Assembly (NCBI RefSeq): GCF_026914185.1
Contig: NC_070558.1
Span: 1,860,001-1,924,000, forward strand
Origin: Puccinia triticina
Taxonomy: Eukaryota > Basidiomycota > Pucciniomycetes > Pucciniales > Pucciniaceae
DNA: 64,000 nucleotides
Direction of reading: 5' to 3'
The position numbers and the translations under genes were made by a program. The notes under the pieces are model-generated. The model searched no databases. It was given only the letters and a program-made list of their open reading frames with translations, and had not been told where the DNA came from. Positions 23,316-33,082 of the stretch are shown here, piece after piece (position 1 is the stretch's first letter; each line of letters opens with the position of its first letter).

Positions 23316-25322
23316 TTTAATTACAATCGTTTCTCAGTTTGAAGTGTTACAATCCAGTTTGTGTATAATTTCGTATCAAAACAGCTGTACATTGGTGCTA
23401 GTCTTAGTAACTGCTTGATTCCATTTGTGATATCCTTCTTTTTTAATAGTCAAGCCATCCGATTTTTACGCTTTTCGAGCTCCGGAGTGAATATATGTAG
23501 CTTCAAACTATTTGAAGCCAACTTTCAGCTTGAGATAAATATGTAGCTGTTTTCCTTTTTGTCTTCAACCGGCTTCTTCACGTCCCGCCTGGGCAAGTTT
23601 CATCAACCCCTCCTTCAGAGCTGGGCGCTTTGCGCCCAGGACATGGGACTTAAGCTTATGTACTCTCAGTCGTACCTACTCCTGCTCCATGGGCTCTTAG
23701 CCCCTCACCAAGCGGAATGCCGCCCGCAACTAACGCATATAGATGTACCCGCATCATGGAGAGAGAGAGAGAGATAAAGCAGTTACCTGAGCAGATCAAA
23801 AAAGCAAAACTAGAGAGCAAACAGGAAGGAGTGATATTGATTGAAGGAAGAAGTGATATTATGAAAAAAAAGCAAAACTAGAGAGCAAACAGGAAGGAGT
23901 GATATTGATTGAAGGAAGAAGTGATATTATGAAAGTAAGAGGTGATCAATATTAATAGAGTAAGAGGAGAAATTGATCATATTTATGTATATCACATTTT
24001 AGACCCCTTTTTTGGTAGGGAAGACATTTCTTTGGGGCTCCAGATTTTCTGAAGTACGGGTCCCCAATAGGCCACAATTGGGACCTCCATTCGGGCCCAC
24101 ACGGGCTGAACTCAGGCTTCCATTTCACCCTTTGCCAATAACCGCCGCTCTGTCAGATTTGTTGTACTTGCTGTGATGTGAGCAGTGGATAGATTAATGG
24201 TGCATACCACTACACAGCGCGTTGATCACCTTCCGGGCTTCAATTCAGGGTCCTGGGGCAGACAGGTTGAAATGAACGTTACATGTAGTGTTCTGAATAA
24301 GCTTTACATTGGGGTATGCGAATGGCCAATGGACTGAATTCTATCTGGGAACTGTGTGATGGAACTCAGACGATGATATCGGGGAAAACTATGATGGTAA
24401 TGGTGATGAACTTGCTCGACTGAGCCTCTGGCGGAGGAGACGTAGTCTTCTCCGCAGCAGAGAGCCGCAGCCGAGTAACCCTGTGACCCAAGTCACAACA
24501 CTGTGTGCACGGCAATTGATGGTTCCAGGAAGCAAAGAAGCACTGGTGAGCAAAACCCACCATCTACATAGTAGAATTGTGACTCCATCACTTTGAGGCG
24601 TGTATTCAATACCCATGATCACCTAGAGATATGTTCACTCGACCTCACTCGACTGGCAGTTTTTTGCGGGCAGCTCGATTCAGTAAAAATATGGCTTCCA
24701 GATCAACTGTATCATATTTACGCCGAGTTGAGGTGTTCGGTGTTAGCCAGCCGATGCCATTGTTCTCACACTGATGCACGTTAGCGGGCCTTGGCTGGTC
24801 CGGGGAAGCTTGGGATTACTTTATTGTTTTGATGTTTTGTATGTAGACTTCAACTTTTTTAAGCTGCTCTTCGTAGAGTCTCTACCAGCCGCTGCAGTTG
24901 TCACTTGTCTCCTCCTGTTCCTCATCTTGTATTTCTCCAGCGTTGCTGTTGGCTCACCCAACCCGAGACTCTAGTGACCATATGTACTTCAAATTGTGCA
25001 TAGTTAGCAACGTCCACTCGATTTGTTCCTCTGGCGCCCCTGGTCTGTAACAGCAACCCGAGCATTCATACAATCGTTCATACATAACAGGAAGGCTAGC
25101 AGTGTGGCTTTTTTCTCCGTGAGTATCGCTTATGTTACTCAGGCCGGTTCAAGGCACTGCAATTCTTCAGTTTCTTGCTTGTCTGCAGTTTCAACTGAGT
25201 TCCTGTTTTCGACATGTTTAAATAGATCCGTCTTGAAGACCTTTCTTCTTTGCCATTGCTAGTATCCAGGCGACAACTTTCGTTTAATTTTCAGTTCGCC
25301 TTCAGCACTTTCAGCTTCCTCC
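23316..25322. other. Unassigned interval between two genes
   Basis: About 2 kb without a supportable gene. It contains a short GA repeat (23759-23775) and a 68-bp tandem duplication (23798-23933). Confidence 0.4.
23798..23933. repeat. Tandem duplication, 2 x 68 bp
   Basis: Near-identical copies start at 23798 and 23866, each with AGCAAAACTAGAGAGCAAAC and ATATTGATTGAAGGAAG. Confidence 0.9.
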
Positions 25323-26324
25323 ATGCACCATCCATCGCAGAACGGGCACCAAGAGGTGGCAAACACGTATTTGCGTCGCAACAAACCGCCAGCCTTGTCC
25401 CGACCTTTTCCCCCCGGTTTCACACCAGTTGATGTCGAGCTATCACCTTGCGCTCACCGATCGATGAAGAAGTCAGACTGCAGTCCTGTATTTCTACCAC
25501 CTGCATTGCGCTCACCTTTGCCCCCACCTGAGGAAAGCTTGACGATTGAAAAGCAACGGGCACGTCCCAATCGCCTTGTGAAAACGCCCCCAGCACCGCA
25601 GCCATCGCAAAGGAACCAAGCCAAATTCATCCCGACAATCAGGCGAATTTGTAACGCCACCCGTCCCAGCCAACGTTCGCCAAGCCATTCCGTGTCAGAC
25701 ACAAGTTCTCCATCTACCGCGCATGGTCGCTCGGACCACAGCGCCTCTCATAACGAGCGGGCCCAGATGCCTATGACGAATCGACTGAGGTCTTTATCTC
25801 AGCACAGCTCTATAAAGAGCAGACCAAAACTGCGGGATTTGAAGCCCTGCTCTTCTTCGGATTCCTCCCATGAAAACACGAGTGACAGCTGCCGCGATAA
25901 GCCCATCTTGTCGCAAGTGAAGTTGATCGCGAAGACTAGCTTCCCGAGGATCAGGTCCACTTCTACAAGTCTCTCTGGGTCCCCTATCGAGCGAGCCACG
26001 CATCCACTTTTACCTCGCCGTCCCCAAGAGCAAACGGAGAATCGTTCGAAATCCAAGCCCGAGTCGTCCTGTGCTCGACCTTCAACCCGAAAGCCTTCGC
26101 CTTCTTGTACTGGGAGGGGAAAAGTGGATTACATACCTCCTTCTTATGTTTGCTTCAACTCCGATGACGTACATCAAACGGAAACGGCGCGGGAAGATGA
26201 GCTGTTGAAGAAATTGCCTGATGAAATGTTGGACAATTGGGCAGGATGGAGACGGGAGATTCTCCTCAGCACGTGTGACTCGCCTCGTTCCCCTGAAACT
26301 TCAGTCTCACATGGTGTATCGTAG
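25323..26324 (+). CDS. Ser/Pro/Arg-rich protein of unknown function
   Basis: An uninterrupted 333-residue frame begins at an ATG (MHHPSQNGHQ). I recognise no domain. The sequence looks disordered: proline patches near residues 60-90, serine-rich stretches near 125-145 and 175-190, and many Arg/Lys-Ser-Pro combinations that could be kinase sites. The last 60 residues are more ordered (VDYIPPSYVCFN, then ETAREDELLKKLPDEMLDNW) and may form a short helical motif. There is no signal peptide or membrane segment, so a nuclear or cytoplasmic regulator is plausible but not shown. Length without stops and steady composition support a gene. A downstream start is possible. Confidence 0.5.
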   Translation: MHHPSQNGHQEVANTYLRRNKPPALSRPFPPGFTPVDVELSPCAHRSMKKSDCSPVFLPPALRSPLPPPEESLTIEKQRARPNRLVKTPPAPQPSQRNQAKFIPTIRRICNATRPSQRSPSHSVSDTSSPSTAHGRSDHSASHNERAQMPMTNRLRSLSQHSSIKSRPKLRDLKPCSSSDSSHENTSDSCRDKPILSQVKLIAKTSFPRIRSTSTSLSGSPIERATHPLLPRRPQEQTENRSKSKPESSCARPSTRKPSPSCTGRGKVDYIPPSYVCFNSDDVHQTETAREDELLKKLPDEMLDNWAGWRREILLSTCDSPRSPETSVSHGVS

Positions 26325-26769
26325 CTCCAGAAACCCATCTCAGCTAGCGCTCGACGTAATTATCACTTGATCCAGCCGGCGATTGAAATAGCTGTTCATA
26401 AGAAACCGTTCATAAGAAACCACTCTCTACTTTCTTTCACCATAATTGTACCTTTTTTCCTTGATTGATTTGTGAAAATTGTTTATAGATTCAACAATTA
26501 TTTGTATACATATCCCCGGTTGGAACACAAATACTCTGCATACCGCGTAGTTCTTTCAACTAGGCACTATTTTTCCTCCCTTGACTCATCTGACAACTAA
26601 ATTGAAGGCTTTCTCCGTGTGCCTGTGATTTATTTCAGTATCTGACTGTTTTTAAGTAGTACATCCAAGACCAGCGCAGTATTCTTGTCCATAAGAATAA
26701 TAATTTGGTATGGTAGTATGTTGATTGGCAAATTATTCCTTTCATTTGGTGTGTTGGTTGCAGTACAGA

Positions 26770-27071
26770 CACCCCGGGCAAACCGGGGTCATGACACATA
26801 CAGGCTGCACAGTCCTGCATGTCACATAAAAAATTCCCGCACCCTGTGTCATGCATCATTTGCAGGACTGGCTTTCATGTATGTGAACTGTAGCTGACAG
26901 GTCTGTGAAAGCCTCTGCACAGTCACTGTGCATGTGACATGTTGGAGATCTGAGCTGCATGTCATGATCCGGACAGCTTGTCATGCATATGTGACAGGAC
27001 CTGCATGACCTGACATGCATACAGGACCATGCAACCTGTACAGCTCTCATGACCCCAATTTGCCCGGGGTG
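26770..27071. mobile_element. TIR element, 302 bp, TSD AGA
   Basis: The ends CACCCCGGGCAAA and GTCATGA pair with the inverted TCATGAC and TTTGCCCGGGGTG, a TIR of about 25 bp with two mismatches. AGA lies on both sides (26767-26769 and 27072-27074). The interior is full of GCATGTGACATG-like half-palindromes. CACxx ends and a 3-bp duplication hint at CACTA, but this is tentative. Confidence 0.6.
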
Positions 27072-27712
27072 AGACAAGTGATCACCTCAAGTGAGGTCTG
27101 ATGAAAATTGTTTGAAGTGAGAATCAACTATGAGGCAAACATGGTACTGGTGTAAAGTAATATGGTGGGATTGCCAGCCGGCACTCTTTTGAGGAGAGCT
27201 AGCTGGACAAGAGGTAAAGTAATATTTTATATTACTATGGACTAGGTACAAGGTAGTAGAGAGGGATAAAGGAAATAAAGAAACATACATGTTTTTGAGT
27301 CCTTGACTCTGATCAACGGTGAAAGTGCTATGCTACTGGTAGCGTAGCATAGCGGGATTGGACAGTGCTGCACTACGCTTTTTGGAAGTGCAGATGCGCT
27401 GCCGCTATCACTACTTGGCTTCTAGGGATAAATTTGCAAAAGTTTAGCACACTAAAATAGCAGACTGGTAGCGCAAGCGCACTAATTTTTAGCTCAAAAA
27501 GCATGTAGCGCGCCGCGGCTGTAGCGCAGAATAGCGCACTATTTCTTACAAGTAGGGGGGGAGAAAGGAAACATCAAAATAATTGAAAAACTATCAGCAG
27601 AGAAAAATTAAAAAAGGCATGAGAGCACCCAGATAATGAGAAATAAAAACACCATCATTATTTTCTAGAAGCATTGCACTTTTTGACAGGTACATTTTTA
27701 TAAGTATTACAT
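27072..27712. other. Unassigned interval with TAGCG-rich tracts
   Basis: No gene. The part at 27320-27545 repeats short GTAGCG/TAGCGC words, and a similar composition occurs at 31140-31240. These may be subterminal repeats of an unrecognised transposon. Confidence 0.3.
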
Positions 27713-27715
27713 TTA

Positions 27716-27864
27716 GGCCCCATTTGGAGCCGATATAATCCAGGTGATATATGAGTTTTTTGCATGACATCCTATGTGACATCTGATTAGGTCCGCCAAA
27801 ACTTGATCAGATGTCACAAAATTCCAGATTATATTGCGCAATTATATTGGCTCCAAACGGGGCC
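27716..27864. mobile_element. PIF/Harbinger (Tourist-like) MITE, 149 bp, TSD TTA
   Basis: The TIRs GGCCCCATTTGGAGCCGATA and, inverted, GGCCCCGTTTGGAGCCAATA are flanked by TTA on both sides (27713-27715 and 27865-27867). Size, TIR type and TTA duplication are typical of Tourist-like elements. Confidence 0.85.
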
Positions 27865-28004
27865 TTAATGTTCTGTTCAGCAGTAGAGATGGCAATCGGT
27901 ACCCCCCGCGTGTCCGGGTACCACCTGCTTTTTTGGCCCAAAACAGATACCCGTACCCGTACTTGGCACCGTACCTGGGTCTAAGTTGTTTTTTGTAGAT
28001 ATGT

Positions 28005-28455
28005 GCCTGCTCGCCGAGGATCCCTCTCAGGGATCCCTCTTAGGCCTCGGCAAGCTGGTATCAGTATACCTGCCACCGAGAGAGGATTTCTCTTGGTGAG
28101 CAAGTATAGATATACCAGCTCGCCGAGAGAGATTCCTCTTGGCGAGCACTGGTATACACACACCAGCTCGCCGAGACGGATTCCTCTTGGAGAGCTGGTG
28201 GGTGTATACCTGCTCGCCGAGAGGAATCCCTCTCGGCGTCCACACACCAGCTCTCCGACCTCTTGGCGAGCTGGTGTGTGTACACCAGCTCTCCGACCTC
28301 TCGGCGAGCTTGTGTGTGTATACGTGCTCGCCGAGAGGAATCCCTCTTGGCGGGCTGGTGGGTGTATACCTGCTCGCCAAGAGGAATCCCTCTCGGCGAG
28401 CGGGTATGTGTACATACGCCAGCTCTCCGAGAGGAATCTCTCTTGGCCAGCTGGT
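28005..28455. repeat. Array of two alternating palindromes
   Basis: The palindrome CTCGCCGAGAGG-AATC-CCTCTCGGCGAG alternates with CTGGTGTGTGTACACCAG-type palindromes, about ten units in all with many variants. The first motif is the same family as in the 5041-6540 hAT element. Confidence 0.8.
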
Positions 28456-28514
28456 GGCGCCGCAGCCGGGGATATCACACAGGACTTGCAGGAGGCAAGT
28501 CCAGAACAAACTTA

Positions 28515-29302
28515 GGCCCCGTTTGGCTGCCGCGTTATATGTCATACAGCCATGTTAGAAAAGCTTGCTTTTGGGCTGCTGATTTCAGCCTCAAAGCCTG
28601 TATGGCTCCTGTATGTCAGGAATGCCATTGGAAGAAAAAAAAAAAAACAGTTTCTTTGTTTTTAACTCTGGGGCCTGGAGAGTTGCACCATTGGAATCCT
28701 TGAGTGATTTTATGTCAATCTGGCCCTTTGCCGCACATCCCCCCCCTGCCCCCATGGCCAGCCCGGTCTTACGCTCTGGTCTGGGATGTCGGTGAGAAAC
28801 AATCAAGAAGAGTGAATTTCAATCTAAGAAGAAATGAACAGAAAAGAGAGAAGAGATGAGATGAAAGAAAAACAACAGAGCTTACCTGGGATGTTGGTGA
28901 GAAACAATCAAGAAGAGTGAGGAAAGAGAGATTCACCGGCATCCCAGGGAGGAGTCTTTTAGAGTGAGAGAAAATACAATATAAGCATCACTATAATAAT
29001 ATGCTACTACCGAGTATACCCCCCATACATAACACCTGGCACCCTCCTTGAGCTGACCCAGCTGCCCAAAGGGGTTTTGACTGCCTGTACAGTGAAGCTG
29101 TACAGGCCTGTGGCTGAGATGCAGAAATCATTATCAGCCACACAAGCCGGCAAGCTTTTCTAACATGGCTGTATATGGTCGAATTTATGACGCGCGACCC
29201 CCAGGGGTTTCAAATATTTAATGGCACTGGGGGGTCAACTTTGGGTTGCGGCGTCATAAATTCAACCATTTATGACATATAACCCGGCAGCCAAACGGGG
29301 CC
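28515..29302. mobile_element. PIF/Harbinger-like non-autonomous element, 788 bp, TSD TTA
   Basis: The TIR GGCCCCGTTTGGCTGCCG is matched inverted at 29285-29302. TTA is duplicated (28512-28514 and 29303-29305). A second, subterminal inverted pair lies at 28547-28568 and 29150-29171 (AGCCATGTTAGAAAAGCTTG). No transposase frame is visible. It contains the duplicated module at 28781-28948. Confidence 0.85.
28781..28948 (-). repeat. 35-bp direct repeats around a 70-bp intron-like insert, plus inverted copy
   Basis: Repeat copies are at 28781-28815 and 28886-28920, separated by the insert 28816-28885. On the minus strand the insert starts GTAAGCTCTG after CCCAG, is pyrimidine-rich, and has TTCTTAG followed by ATTGAAATT near its end. 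A short inverted copy of the repeat (TCACCGGCATCCCAGG) follows at 28933-28948. The same architecture with a different repeat occurs at 30612-30800. Confidence 0.75.
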
Positions 29303-29308
29303 TTAGCT

Positions 29309-29918
29309 AAGTCCCTCAATTGGAGGTGCGGGAGCGCTGTTGCAAAGCAACCCTCCAAAGGAGGGACTTACACCCTACCTTGCAAAACAGTAGGCAGCAA
29401 TAATCCCATTTGGCTGGGGAAAATTTTCAAAATTTTCAACTCTTTATATCTCAACTCAAGTAAAAGCCATTGAAAATCTGAGCAGACAGAATTGTCCGCC
29501 TATATCTGCCCTTTGACTTGCCACCTTCCTGAGGTAGGATCCACCCAAAAACTCTCTTGAATCCCAAATGAAACAAAAAGTAGTTCATGGGTTTTGGGAG
29601 GGCATTGTTCAAACAGGCCTTGGTCAAAGCCAGAATTTTGACACCTGGCAAAACTTAGCAGCTCTTACATTTTTTAAAAAAAATCAAGTTCAAGTGTTAC
29701 AGATAAAAGAAAAATACCAGCAGAGAGCCATGCTTCTTGGCTACCTCTTGGAGCAGTTGAATTGGCCACAGCTGTCCTTGCGTAGCTTCTACGGAGGGAC
29801 AGGCAAAAAAGGCTGAAAACAGACATCTGCTGCCTACTGTTTTGCGGGGTAGGGTGTAAGTCCCTCCTTTGGAGGTTTGCTTCGCGACAGCGCTCCCGCA
29901 CCTCCGATTGAGGGACTT
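29309..29918. mobile_element. Long-TIR element, 610 bp, arms of about 90 bp
   Basis: The left arm begins AAGTCCCTCAATTGGAGGTG and the right arm is its inverted counterpart with CCTCCGATTGAGGGACTT. Similarity extends about 90 bp inward, through AAAACAGTAGGCAGCA. There is no coding capacity and no clear target duplication. It starts 7 bp after the right end of the Tourist-like element. Confidence 0.7.
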
Positions 29919-30148
29919 GTAAGTTTGAGTCCAGAAGGGGGTTGGGGACATATACAGCGGAAAAGAGGTAGCAGTATTGACGGGTATCAAGTGGCGGTAC
30001 CCAGGTACCCGCCTAAAAATCACACAAAAACAGACAATCATACCCGTACTTGTCACCCGCGGCGGTGGTGCCCGCCACCCTGATGAGTACCCGCCGGCGG
30101 GTGCCGGGTACCGCCGCGCGGGTACCTGTTTGCCATCTCTAGGTGTAT

Positions 30149-30210
30149 GCCTTGATGACCGGTTGGCTCCGTCATCAAGGTGTATGCCTTGATGACCGGT
30201 TGACCCCACA
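30149..30210. repeat. Tandem duplication with a GATGACCGGTTG motif
   Basis: Two copies of TATGCCTTGATGACCGGTTG lie 33 bp apart, with the complementary TCATCAAGG between them. The motif matches the palindromic arrays at 33.4-38 kb. Confidence 0.7.
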
Positions 30211-30330
30211 AGCACCCCAAATGATATGCAGCTAGGCCCGGGGGCTGCACAAGTTTTTGGGGGGCCGTGCAAGTTCCGCTGGAAAACCACTTGGTGTGGC
30301 TACAGAGAAAACCACACCCATTTGCAGGTG

Positions 30331-30400
30331 GTGTTAGCTCAGTGGTATAAGAGCAGCTCTCATGAATGTAGAAGGCCGTGAGTTCAAATCCTACAACACA
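30331..30400 (+). repeat. tRNA-derived SINE head, copy 1
   Basis: The A-box-like TTAGCTCAGTGGTATA and B-box-like GAGTTCAAATCCT are spaced as in a tRNA, but the anticodon arm and T-stem are decayed. The following TAATTCTTTTCACCTGAGTAAT is shared with the inverted copy at 31327-31421, so both belong to one SINE-like family. Confidence 0.6.
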
Positions 30401-30611
30401 TAATTCTTTTCACCTGAGTAATTTCAACACTGCACCCGCGCGTAACTCATCAGTATTAATTATTATCTTTAATTATTTTAATTTTGTAACCGTTTTGGAC
30501 TTCTCCAAAGTCTCAAGGGTTGACAGATATAAATAATAGTTAGAAGGGTCTAGTATTAGAGTACTTATGTAGTCTAGTACAGAAGGCTTTCTAAGTGATG
30601 AAATGAATCAT

Positions 30612-30800
30612 CTGGAACAGCAGAACAGCGGTGCGGGTGAGTTCGTGGAAGGATGATTCATTTCAATAACAAAGAGAAACAAAGTGAAACATGAGAGAAG
30701 AAGGAAATGAAAGGAAAGCTCACCTGGAACAGCAGAACAGCGGTGCGGGTGAGTTCGTGGAAGGATGAGGAAAAGACCTTCCACGTCTGCTGCCCAGGTG
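30612..30800 (-). repeat. 45-bp direct repeats around a 67-bp intron-like insert, plus inverted copy
   Basis: Repeat copies are at 30612-30656 and 30724-30768, separated by the insert 30657-30723. On the minus strand the insert starts GTGAGCTTTCC after TTCCAG, is pyrimidine-rich and ends near ATTGAAATGAAT. A shortened inverted copy of the repeat follows at 30777-30800. The insert resembles that at 28816-28885, while the flanking repeats are unrelated. Confidence 0.75.
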
Positions 30801-31347
30801 ACTAGACTACACTACAAGAGATGTCACAGAGTGTGAAAGTGATGTGAAGGTTGGAAGCAGAGAGAACACAGAAGACAAAGGAAACACAGAACAGAAACCT
30901 CAACACTAAGTAGTAATCTTACCAAATTTGGATGCCTATTGCAAGGATGGGAATAAAAATGATTGTCTATCTTAATTGTGGGTGTCTCTCCGTGTTCTGT
31001 CATTGCTGACCTCAGCAATGCGTTTGTCATCTTACAGCTTTGGATATTTTCTGTCTGATGTTTTTTATTATCTTATGTAAGGTTCTTGACCTTACTATAC
31101 TAATTTCACTAAGCATATTCAATGTTAGTTTTATGTAATTCATGATCTATTTGAGTGCCTGCGCTGCACTATTCTAGCTCTGCTGCGTTAGTCTAGCGCC
31201 TGCACTGCGCTGTTCAAGTAGGGCGCCTCTGCTCTTTATTATAGCACTCTTTAATTATGTTCATTTATTATTATATGAACTTTGAGGTTTGAAACCCTTT
31301 TGGACATATTAATGTCTCAAGGGTTCATTACTCAGGTGAAAAGAATT

Positions 31348-31421
31348 GTGTGTTGTGGGATTTGAACCCACATCCTTCTACATTCCTGAGAGCTGCTCTT
31401 ATACCACTGAGCTAAACACAC
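31348..31421 (-). repeat. tRNA-like SINE head, copy 2
   Basis: On the minus strand it folds as a 74-nt tRNA with a perfect 7-bp acceptor stem (GTGTGTT/AACACAC), a 4-bp D stem (GCTC/GAGC) and a perfect T arm (GTGGG-TTCAAAT-CCCAC). The anticodon arm has mismatches and lacks the U before the anticodon, so it is probably not a functional tRNA. It shares its 3' tail with the copy at 30331. Confidence 0.65.
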
Positions 31422-31427
31422 AGTTGG

Positions 31428-32770
31428 TCTTACTGGTGATTTTTGGATATTAGATCATATAGCTTAGCCCCTCAAATGGAGCTTGAAGCATATATTCCAA
31501 CACACCCCCTTGCTTCATGCACCATGAACAAACCATTCCACTCAGGCCTGGGAGGACGGGAGGACCCTTGGGAACGCTCTAGGCATAGCCTGTCGCGTGT
31601 GTACCAGGGCGCGAATCATCTTGTATGATGCTGCTACACATTCAACAGCTTAAGCTGTCTAGGGAGTCCTGGAAGCCAGGGAGTGACTCCCCGAGACTCC
31701 CGTGTACGGGTTGTGGAGAGGAGCGCAACAAGTTTGTTGTTGAACCTTGTCACAGCTCCTTCTCTGACTTCCTAGCCTATCCAAGAGGGCACACACTTCT
31801 TGGGTCAAGAAGTCCGGTCCTCCGGATCGGGGGGTAAGGAGAAGAAGTGGGTACGGAGAGTATCTCCTCTCTGGAGCAGCACACACAGGTGTGTGTCGGC
31901 AAGGGTGTAAGACCCTTGCATTCTATATTTCTTTTGGCCCTCTAGTAGGGCCTTTAGCTCTTGGATATGGGTGGGTGGGTGGTGCCAAAAATTCTATAGG
32001 CAATACGGCGCGAAGCTCAGCGCAATCCAGGGAAGAAGGAATGGGGAGACCTGGAAGCAGATACGGCTAAGGGAAGAAGCTGTGGAGGGAAGGAAGTTCC
32101 CTGCGACTGGCTTGACGTTGTCTCCCTGGCCGGAGAGCCTCCGGCCAAGGCTCCTCCCTGTGCTCGCTACAGTGCCGCCTCATGTCAGATGAGGCTGGTC
32201 CCCAGTATGGGGGACTAATTGTCTATACTTTAACGTGTAGGCTCGTACCAACGGTGCAACAAGTACAATACATGTAATTGCATTTCACTGTATCATATTG
32301 GAAAAATATCAAAATAAATGTATCTGTATTGTAATTTTTTCCAAAAACTGTACATATGTATCATTGGAATTGTTTGGTGAAAAAATTACAAAACGTATTT
32401 ATTTTAATTGAATGTATCTGCCTGAAAATACGATACAATGTATAGCCTATACAATACATGTATTGTAATTGTTGCAGCGTTGCTCGTACTGAAGAGACGG
32501 CCCCGTGGACCCATCCCACCTCCCGTTTCACTCCCGGTAAAAGAACAGAATATTGCATATGCAAATCATGTATGTTTGTCATGCATCATAGATAATGATT
32601 AATGCATAACAATTATGAAAATTGAATATTGCATATGCATATGGAAGCATGAATATCAAGTATTCACAGGGTTTAGCCAACTTTAATTCAATTCACTGAG
32701 AGCATCCGTACTGATAATGTGATAAAATCAGGCTTAAAAGGAATAGATTACTGGAATTGACAAAGGACAG
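31428..32770. other. Unassigned interval
   Basis: About 1.3 kb with no convincing coding region. AT-rich stretches repeat AATACATGTATTGTAATTG-like words (32260-32470), which suggests a decayed transposon end. Confidence 0.35.
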
Positions 32771-33082
32771 CAAGGGTGGGCCGTTACGTTACCCGTAATT
32801 GGGAACGTAACTGTAACATAACTTTTAAAGTTACGTTAACCAGTAGTTACAGATACCTTGATTTTAGTTACGATATCTGCCGCAGAAAAAGGGCTGTTTA
32901 TCTTCTAGTTACGTTACCCAGAAGTTTTCAACAAAATGGGTTACATTACAGGTTTGCCCAAATTTGGGTAACTTTGCCGTAACTTTCCAAGAGAAATGAC
33001 TATCTGTGGGTTTTTTTGGTCAATATGAGTACGTATTGGGCTCAAGTTGATGTAAAACAGCCACTGATGCCAGTTTCTGCCC

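Larger units (their letters stand above)
27884..30141. mobile_element. hAT-type element pair of ends with nested insertions
   Basis: The left end TAGAGATGGCAATCGGTACC (27884) and the right end, inverted TAGAGATGGCAAACAGGTACC (30141), form a TIR of about 20 bp. It is of the same type as the 5041-6540 element. Flanking 8-mers do not match (TTCAGCAG and GGTGTATG), so the two ends may come from different insertions. A palindromic array (28005-28455) lies at the left. A Tourist-like element (28515-29302) and a long-TIR element (29309-29918) are nested inside. Confidence 0.55.

Noticed and set aside
31348..31421. Functional tRNA gene
   Set aside because: Acceptor and T arms are perfect, but the anticodon stem has mismatches and the base before the anticodon is not T. 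A second decayed copy with the same tail nearby indicates a SINE.
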